Shown here piece after piece: positions 33,048-39,925 of a stretch of 39,925 bases of DNA. The notes under the pieces were generated by a model. The model did no database searches and was not told the DNA's origin. It was given only the letters and a program-made list of their open reading frames with translations. Made by a program: the position numbers and the translations under genes. Source of the DNA: Helochares maculicollis (taxonomy: Eukaryota; Arthropoda; Insecta; Coleoptera; Hydrophilidae); the NCBI GenBank assembly GCA_033557835.1, contig JAWQRO010000398.1, forward strand, positions 1 to 39,925, in the 5' to 3' direction. The first letter of the stretch is position 1. Each line of letters opens with the position of its first letter.

Positions 33048-34396
33048 ATATACAGCCTATTTCAAAATTTGGCTACAAAAGGGTGGTAGATATACGAAAT
33101 AATAAGCGATAGATTTTTGTTTGCATTTTGGAACATAATTAGTAACCGAGATATTAATTACATGTACATGTTAACAACCACTATTGGAATTAAAGCATCT
33201 GTAGTCGAAACTGAGGAAATAATAATAAAAAACCCTCGTTGAAAAGAAATAAAGGCGAGCGAAAAAAGTTAACAGCCCAATTAATTTCAACCGGAGAGGA
33301 AAAACAAGCGCCACATGTTTGGTTGGATTGCGTTCGTTTCAATTTATTTTTAATACATTATTTACTTTTACGTAAGTTAGCTAAACTTTTTTATGCTTTA
33401 TTCAAAGAAAGACATATATACTAAAATGCAAATTATCTGAACTTACTAAGCAGGAAACAAAACAAACATTTTATTGCAAACAAGGTAATGAAAGCGGATA
33501 CTCATCAAAAACCGTAAAGCGAAAAAATTTACAACCACAGACGCAAGAGAAGCGGTGCATGTTTTTCTGTCGTCGCAATAACATGAATTTGTAGTATTAA
33601 TTGTGATAGAAATTGACTGTAGTCCATCGTATTTAAGTATCCATCGAATTTTAACGATGAAGAATGTCTACAATTAAGGTATTGTTTAGTTTGCGCAGTA
33701 TGACGTAACCACCTTTCTGGCGGTGCGACGGTAATATAAAGCTATATTCTTTCGAGGCCACGTTCGATCTCTAGTTCAAAAAACAACGCGCTCGAATAAA
33801 ATTTTACTTAAATGGTTGTTTATATTCTTTTTTATTTTGTCTTAATATTATAAGGAAGGTTTTGTGTTCAGGAAATAATTTTAACTCGTGATTATGACGG
33901 AGCTAACGCTTTGTTTTGATTGAGATGCCGGTATTTTTATAGAGATAAAGGTGACGTTAATTTGCGATAATCATCGCTCTTGTGAATAGTAATACAAAGC
34001 GATCTTTTTTCGAGGTCACGTTCTGTTTTAAATGATCCGAAATACACGGAGTTATCAAATTTGACTTCAATGGTTGTTTATATTCTTTTTCTGTTTCTCT
34101 TTGATGATAAGGATTTGCGTTCATGAAAGAAATGAATCTCAAGATTTTGAAGGATCTAACAACGTGTTTAATTGTGATGCCGTTATTTTTATAGTAATAA
34201 CGATGCCGTTATATCTGCATAATATTCTTTAACCCAGCATGGTCTATCGGCATCAGTTCAATCATGCCAGGAGTCTCAAATTAGCCAAATTTTCAACATT
34301 TTTTATTTTTACTTAGAAAACACCAGGTCGTGGTCACATTCGCGTTCTTAACATGTGGGTTTAGTATTGGAAATTAATTCTGCAACACCTGTATAT
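33048..34396 (+). mobile_element. Non-autonomous DNA transposon, copy 2
   Basis: Homologous to 11117-12262 but inverted. The left end is TATACAGCCTATTTCAAAAT; the right end, reverse-complemented, is TATACAGGTGTTGCAGAATT. Both are variants of one inverted repeat. At ~1.35 kb it is ~200 bp longer than copy 1. Part of the difference is an internal direct repeat of ~258 bp: the phrase TGGTTGTTTATATTCTTTTT occurs near 33813 and again at 34071, each preceded by a TTCGAGG(C/T)CACGTTC block. Copy 1 has one full version of this unit. No transposase is encoded. Divergence between copies is moderate, so neither insertion is recent. Confidence 0.8.
33700..34200 (+). repeat. Internal ~258-bp direct repeat inside transposon copy 2
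   Basis: Two diverged units, each with TCGAGGYCACGTTC, then a TTTTAAAT or CTCGAATAAA segment, TGGTTGTTTATATTC, and a region ending GATGCCGGTATTTTTATAG or GATGCCGTTATTTTTATAG. Confidence 0.6.
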
Positions 34397-37300
34397 GCTA
34401 GACTGTGTTAATAAAATTACAAATTGTTAAATTTAATTGTTAGAATCAAATAAGTTTCGCTTACATAAGATTTTTTCGCTCATTCCTCCAATATTAAGGA
34501 ATAAAAACGGTTCAAAAATGTCGAGAGGCATATAAATCTTAAAAATATTATTCATGTTTGCTTCCAGCTTTGCACATACGATTTGAATATGTTCTTTATC
34601 TTTACATCTGGTTATTCTTTTCACAAACATAAAACAATGAGATATGTAATAGAAAACAATCTTTGCATTACTATCAATTTGCCATAATTTGGGAAGATCG
34701 ATGTGTTGTTAGTTGCTATGTGTGATTTGTTGCCTTCGACATCCAAAGTTTATGTTAAAATGCACCTCAGATGCTTCCACATATATTTTATGGGAAAATT
34801 CGTCGGACTAGAAAAAAAATGTTCAATGCATTCCTTATTTGTCAATCAATCAGGTCACGTTATATACAAATATATGGATTTCGTGTTATAAACGAGAGGT
34901 AGAATAGCTTTAAAAGATTTATAGATCTTTTCAGCAGCTCAACTTGCACCAGGCTGCAAAGTTAAAATTTACATTTATCTTTTCTATATTCACAAAATGA
35001 ATGATAAGAAACCATCCATATTTTCCTCAGAACAATTTTTTTCTAGACTATAAACAAACTAATTGTCTCATCTGTTTTCTAGCTTCTTTGTAATCTGCTA
35101 TTGTCAGGTTCAAGCATGTAGAAATAAAATTAAATCTAAAAAATTAATAAAATGTAGTATTCATATTTGACATCAAAATATAAACATAAAATAGCTACTT
35201 TTCATAAGAAACAAAATTGAAATAAATAATATATTCCATAAATTTTAACGAGATGCATTTCACTAGAAATTGTAGATTAGTTTTAGAGCTGGCTTTTGTT
35301 ATTATATACTTTTAAAAATACTACCAATATTTGGGAAGGTCCTTGCAAGAGAGATTGGTTATTAAGTTATGGTACACTTTTGAATGAAAGTTTGTCATAA
35401 TATTCCACTATAACAATAAGTCCCATTAAAAAAATAAATATTTTCTCCATAGAAGCGCTATAATGTATGCAAAAGCATTGAAAACTTCTAGGTAAGATTT
35501 TTGAAAAATCAAAACTATAAATTAATTTTCAAACAAAACTTACCATATTCATAAAGCTATAGTGTCTCTATGTAACATAATGTCTTAGAATAATGGCAAA
35601 AGTTCTTATAATGGATATCAAATCCATGTATGAGCGAATGAAAATAACATTCAAACAGTGCGTTACACTGGTTCCTTGGATTTTTCGTTATAAAATGCAT
35701 GTGTTGGCCTCTTCTATTCTCAGGGATTAAAGGGATCTTTATTTTGCCTTCCTAGTACTTCCGTTAAATTCTTATAAATTAAAATGTTCATATCATCAAT
35801 ATAGTACCTTCAATATTCCTTGAATAAAATTTTTTATTATCATTCTTTTAACATGGTATGTTGCTACTTTTTTCCTGTAGTTAATACTCTATCTTCAGTT
35901 AAATTCAAATGGATTTTCTCCATGCAATTAACATTCAACACCAATATATAAAAAGAGAGATAAAAACACAAAGGGTTTTTGAATATTTATTTTGATAACA
36001 ATATTATAAACTTTTAACATCGCTTAAAACATAAGTGCACCAACAAATGCATTATCACTGATCAAAATAATACATAAATATATAAAAATTTGGTGTCAGC
36101 AGCTATCACATTACATGAATAAATGACAAACTAATAACATAACTGGTATAAATAGCGACTTATGGTGTATAAAAAATATAAAAACATAAAGTTCTGATAA
36201 TGTATAAAATAATATAAAATAGTTAACAAAATTTGAATAGGGTTTTCTCAAAAACAAAACTAATAAATACATGATTTTATGATAACACAACAAGCTTATT
36301 TTGAATTCTTAGCTCAAAAAATAAGATTGGCCGTGCAAACATTTATAATGGAAATACTGAACGTAAAAAATAAATGTCGCGCAACATTTGTTACTTGTGA
36401 AATAATAAAAATTTTAAGTAGCAGCCGTTTGAATATCCCAAATTTCACAAATTTTAGATTTAATTATAGTCAAAATAAAGAACCTAATTTGTTCTGAATT
36501 GCTGTATAAGTCTTTGGAGAAAACCAATTTTTAAAAGTAAGTAAATGTGTTACAAGCAAATAAATGATCATCAAGTAATAGTCAATATTACATTTTTAAG
36601 TAGTTCAATTTGAATAAATATTTACCTTATATTTAGTGAACTTTTACTTCAAGCAAGTGTTAATTACATTAACATGCTCTAAGAAAACTGAAATCTGAAA
36701 AATATATTAGCGCTTGAAAACAAATGGTGGGTATCTAGTTAAATATTGCCTACATAGAATACTGTTGCTAAATCTAACGGAATGATTGTAAAAAATAAAT
36801 AAATATTAGGCTAAAATTGGATGAACAGAATTTCTATTTGGTGAAGGAAAAAATAGTTCTGTCACTTTCGTACATGGTGATTATAAATCAATAAAATACT
36901 CATGTTAGTGCAGATTTCTTACTCGATATGTAATTAATTATAGGCAAGTTTTAAAAAAATAAAATTACACAAGTAAAACTGTATCATTTGAATGTTATCA
37001 CCTTGTATACCTATTATTGCCACTAGTTAAATCACTAATTTTATTTAATATATGTTTTATATTGAATAAAAATCACTACTTGTTATGAAAATTCTAAAAC
37101 TTTAAATGTGTATTAAAAGCCTTACCCTAATCATTATTCATACAGCTGTAGACGGAACAAAAGCATTTTATTTTGTAGCTAATTGACTTAAAAACTAACC
37201 TACTCAGTTCTATACAAAATTACCTAATTTATATGATGTATGAGCAAGTCGGAATTAAGGAAAAATGCTTGTAATTGATTTAAAGATCGACGACCAGCAT

Positions 37301-38360
37301 TTTTAATTAAAAGAAGGCAGTTTAAAATAGACTGATTATGAGATTTATGCATGATAAAATTATTGGCACTTAAATTTTATTATTTCCATGGCCAATTGTA
37401 GATTATCTTTATACTCATATGCACCTGTTGACTACATTAGTGTTTAGCAGTTTCAATTGCATGAACACAGCTTGAATAATAAAAAACATTACTAGTTTTA
37501 ATACCTAGGGTTTGACATTTTGTGCTTTGCATTAAAAATTCAAGTAGTTTCAAACTATTCATGCAAGAAAAACTACTGAAATGCACCATTTAAAAACCTT
37601 AGTAAATAAAACTTATAAATAATGGCAATATAATACAATAGAATATCTGTGTTAATACAAATAAAAATAATAGTATGTGGTTAACAATAATATAATTACG
37701 AATTAAAAATGATATACTATGTAAAAAGAAATATGATGTGTGAATTGATTTCAAATCAGTTCGATAAAACAATACTAAAAATCACTACCATATTTTTGTT
37801 TCGTTTATTTTAATGTGGGGCTTTGGCGTCTTTTTTAATTTGCCACCTATCCCATACGAAAATAAAGGAAAGCTAAAATATCACAATAGGACAACACGTA
37901 AGTCAAAAGATAGCATTTTCTTTAAAGTGTGTATTGAAGTTATTCACTTCTTTGCACGATAAAAAGTTTCAAATAAAAGTTTTTGGACAGGCCAAAATCA
38001 TTAATCATGGATTGGACGTTGATAACTTGAAAATTTGGCCAATTTATTTCCCACTACTGCAGCCTATAGTACAAAGCATAAAACTGCTTTAAATATCTAG
38101 TTATATATTATTAGAGAGGCAAATTTAAGTTGTTCCTTTTTGTTCAATTCGCAAAGAAATGGTTTACATTTTTTTAAAACGTTACTTTTTATCTAGGTAT
38201 TTCTATCTAGATATTTTTTAGATATCTTACAGAGACTGATGTTTTATTTAGATTGTTCTTCATCTAGAAAAGTCTGAATTTAGAATGCTTTTCTTCTAAA
38301 TTGGTTTTTATCTAGATGGTTTGGTCTCAATATATTTTATCAATACTTTTTTAGATCTTG
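34397..38360. other. AT-rich region without recognisable genes, 3' of ERMP1
   Basis: About 4 kb of strongly AT-biased sequence with short frames only (34433-34630, 34703-34891 and 36279-36497 being the longest). The part next to ERMP1 (about 38190-38330) holds scattered ATCTAGAT-like words. Confidence 0.45.
38190..38330. repeat. Degenerate short repeats containing ATCTAGAT
   Basis: TATCTAGG, TATCTAGATATTTT, TTAGATATC, CATCTAGAAAA, TTTAGAAT and TATCTAGATGG recur at ~20-40-bp spacing just beyond the ERMP1 3' end. It looks like a decayed low-order tandem repeat. Confidence 0.4.
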
Positions 38361-38366
38361 TTTATT
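38361..38366 (-). terminator. Poly(A) signal for the ERMP1-like gene
   Basis: TTTATT on the plus strand (AATAAA on the minus strand), about 65 bp past the stop codon. Confidence 0.6.
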
Positions 38367-38430
38367 GTTGTTTCTCAATTTTTTTATAAAACTATCCGGC
38401 AAACTTACTCCATTAAGACTCATTGCGACA

Positions 38431-39090
38431 TTAAAGTATCCACGATTCGAATGCAGCTGTCCAGTGGGTAACTGCTGTCCAAGGTGGAAATTTCTGCACA
38501 AACGCCGAGAGCTGCTTAGAGCTTTTCGACCGGCCGTACAAATAGTGGGAAGTTACAGCAATGTCCAAAATAGGCCCTTTATGTGTGGGAGGAACCTTGA
38601 AATCAATGGTAAAAACAAAAGGCACTGGTTCTTGACCGAAACAATAATAAATGAAATAAGTGTCACGACCATTCCATGAAATTGAAACCTTCAATGGCTC
38701 ACTACCGATATCCCAGTTTTTTAATGTAACTCCCAAGACGGGTGATAGCATCACACCCATCAGCGGTGGGCCTTCAATTTTTAATGTTAACTTCTCGCCG
38801 TCAGGTGTTTTAACTCTTTTAACAACATTCATCTGTACAGGCTTCTCCAGATATGGCTTTGGTCCTGGTATCCAGTGAGTTTTCCAAATGAAACTAAGAA
38901 CAGGGACGAGGTATGGCATCCCACAGAACAAATGGTCTACACAATCTTGTTGTACTAATTCAGCTGTTTGCATTTCAGAAACGTACTTGTTCACAGTATG
39001 CGGACTGTTTATATCTAAATCGATGATCCAATACCCGGAAACATCCTTCACCACGGCTCCTGACTCATCATGGAATGTCCTTTGGGTTTG
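38431..39090 (-). CDS. ERMP1-like ER metallopeptidase, last exon (partial gene)
   Basis: This encodes the C-terminal 219 residues of an endoplasmic reticulum metallopeptidase 1 (ERMP1/Fxna) homologue. The family is an M28-type, multi-pass ER membrane protein of roughly 850-900 residues; the catalytic domain lies N-terminal and outside this window. The exon begins at an acceptor reading CTTCCAATAG on the minus strand (AG at 39091-39092), phase 0, with QTQRTFHDESGAVVKDVSGYW. I took this rather than the internal GTG-started frame because the family's QRTFHD phrase lies upstream of it. Later landmarks are SGYWIIDLD, HTVNKYV, FCGMPYLVPVL, WNGRDTYFIYY and the closing FPPWTAVTHWTAAFESW, typical of the family C terminus. 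Stop TAA at 38431-38433. It looks intact. Upstream exons lie beyond the right edge. Confidence 0.87.
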   Translation of the reverse strand, partial: QTQRTFHDESGAVVKDVSGYWIIDLDINSPHTVNKYVSEMQTAELVQQDCVDHLFCGMPYLVPVLSFIWKTHWIPGPKPYLEKPVQMNVVKRVKTPDGEKLTLKIEGPPLMGVMLSPVLGVTLKNWDIGSEPLKVSISWNGRDTYFIYYCFGQEPVPFVFTIDFKVPPTHKGPILDIAVTSHYLYGRSKSSKQLSAFVQKFPPWTAVTHWTAAFESWIL

Positions 39091-39127
39091 CTATTGGAAG
39101 AAAAAACTTACAATTTTGTAACTTAAA

Positions 39128-39148
39128 ATTATTATTATTATTATTATA
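39128..39148. repeat. (ATT)n microsatellite in the ERMP1 intron
   Basis: About seven ATT units, close to the 3' splice site of the last ERMP1 intron. Confidence 0.85.
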
Positions 39149-39239
39149 TAACTTTGCTTCTGCTATTTATCTTTGATATTTGAGGCTTTATTGTAAAACA
39201 ATGGTTGAAATATTTTGACTGGTCACTTTTTCCCATCAT

Positions 39240-39861
39240 TCAGGCAGCATTCCGGTTTCTTCATATAAACGTAAGCTGTGGTCGGCCAAACCATTGATCA
39301 AAAGAACCAATAATCCTAAGAAGCATTGTCAGGAGAGTAGGATGGTTATGATACAATTCCTATTTCAGCGTTTCCAAGAATGTTTAAGCTACTTGTGCAA
39401 CATGAGACAAACCATTATCATTTCCTAAAGCAAATTTATTGTGTCTCCTCGTATTGCGTTAATATTTTTTTCCTTAAATGCTGACTTAAACTCATTAAGG
39501 GCTATCGGTACAGAGCACCTGCGATTGTTTAAGCTGCTCATAATATATTAAGCTGTACTGGTCTCACCAAATACAGAGCATGACTCTGAAGCTGAGAATT
39601 TTCAATTTGGCCGTCAGTGCGGAAGCATGGCTTGGAAGCTCCCATGATTTTCTACACTTGGTGGTCATAATGAACTGATTCTCCTCTGAATTATTCCCAT
39701 GACTCAAAAGTATTTTGAAATGGATAGTTGCACCATTCCTAATAATGCAGCTAATTTTTGTTGGACATGAGCCTCCATGAAGTCTCCAATTTTGTATCTG
39801 TGAAAACTTTCTCTCTCCCGCCATGTTGGTATTCAATGTGAAAATCACTGCTCATGAAGGG

Positions 39862-39863
<2 letters not shown>
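39240..39863 (-). pseudogene. Mariner transposase fossil (third lineage) in the ERMP1 intron
   Basis: Read on the minus strand, the pieces follow mariner transposase order. ENQFIMTTKCRKSW corresponds to the GDEKWI...RKKSW region. SHASALTAKLKIL and FRVMLCIW then DQ (about 39540-39640) match the GSKVMLCIWWDQ motif. Next come YYEQLKQS and GNDNGLSHVAQVA (about 39410-39440, for HDNARPHVA, with His changed). TFLETLK then HNHPTLLTMLL (about 39330-39390) matches the HPPYSPDLAP region. Stops and small shifts break it, and the N-terminal DNA-binding part is missing because the window runs into a G run. The 94-codon frame at 39564-39848 is part of this fossil, not a gene or an ERMP1 exon. Confidence 0.72.

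Positions 39864-39925
<62 letters not shown>
39864..39925. other. 62-base homopolymer G run at the window end, probable artefact
   Basis: Uninterrupted G from 39864 to the last base. A G run of this length is out of character with this AT-rich sequence. It is most easily explained by no-signal G calls in two-colour short-read chemistry, or by a bad contig end. It should not be treated as biological sequence without support. Confidence 0.8.

Noticed and set aside
38660..39121. Plus-strand frames of 72 and 77 codons opposite the ERMP1 exon.
   Set aside because: They are antisense shadows of a clear coding exon on the minus strand.
39564..39848. 94-codon minus-strand frame as a candidate exon of ERMP1 or a new gene.
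   Set aside because: Its content (CRKSW, SHASALTAK, FRVMLCIW) and what follows it match mariner transposase order, so it is a transposon fossil in the intron.

Overview
The window looks like nuclear DNA from an insect: AT-rich, sparse in genes, and full of decayed DNA transposons. The evidence is a chemosensory protein (CSP) gene with the insect-type intron position, GT-AG introns, AATAAA signals and many mariner remnants. The order cannot be fixed from the sequence. No complete large gene system is visible. Most of the window is intergenic or repeat DNA.

Layout. 0-2 kb: a mariner-family transposon with both inverted repeats and TA flanks, but a broken transposase. 3.6-5.6 kb: a tandem array of about ten ~199-bp units. 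5.6-7.8 kb: a unique, GC-richer stretch. 7.8-10.0 kb: a second, unrelated array of about seven ~312-bp units that are largely open on both strands. 11.1-12.3 kb: a non-autonomous DNA transposon, present again in inverted orientation at 33.0-34.4 kb. 12.5-13.9 kb: two more mariner pieces.

14.4-17.6 kb is the clearest gene cluster: three intronless 234-residue HAD phosphatases of the pseudouridine-5'-phosphatase (PUDP/HDHD1, fly Gs1l) family. One is on the plus strand and two are in tandem on the minus strand. All keep the four HAD motifs, with most change in the cap region. 18.6-19.8 kb holds a perfect 114-bp tandem duplication and a mariner fossil. 21-22 kb (minus) is a CSP locus: one complete two-exon gene, plus a second CSP first exon upstream with its own TATA box, a matching phase-1 donor and no second exon of its own. 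This suggests alternative first exons sharing one second exon, or an orphaned exon.

23.3-24.3 kb is another mariner fossil. 24.3-31 kb and 34.4-38.3 kb are gene-poor, and 31.0-32.3 kb is a decayed LINE. The right end carries the last exon of an ERMP1-type endoplasmic reticulum metallopeptidase (minus). A mariner fossil lies in its upstream intron, and the window ends in a 62-base G run that is probably a sequencing or assembly artefact.

The genes do not form one pathway. The PUDP cluster and the CSP locus are two independent examples of local gene or exon duplication.
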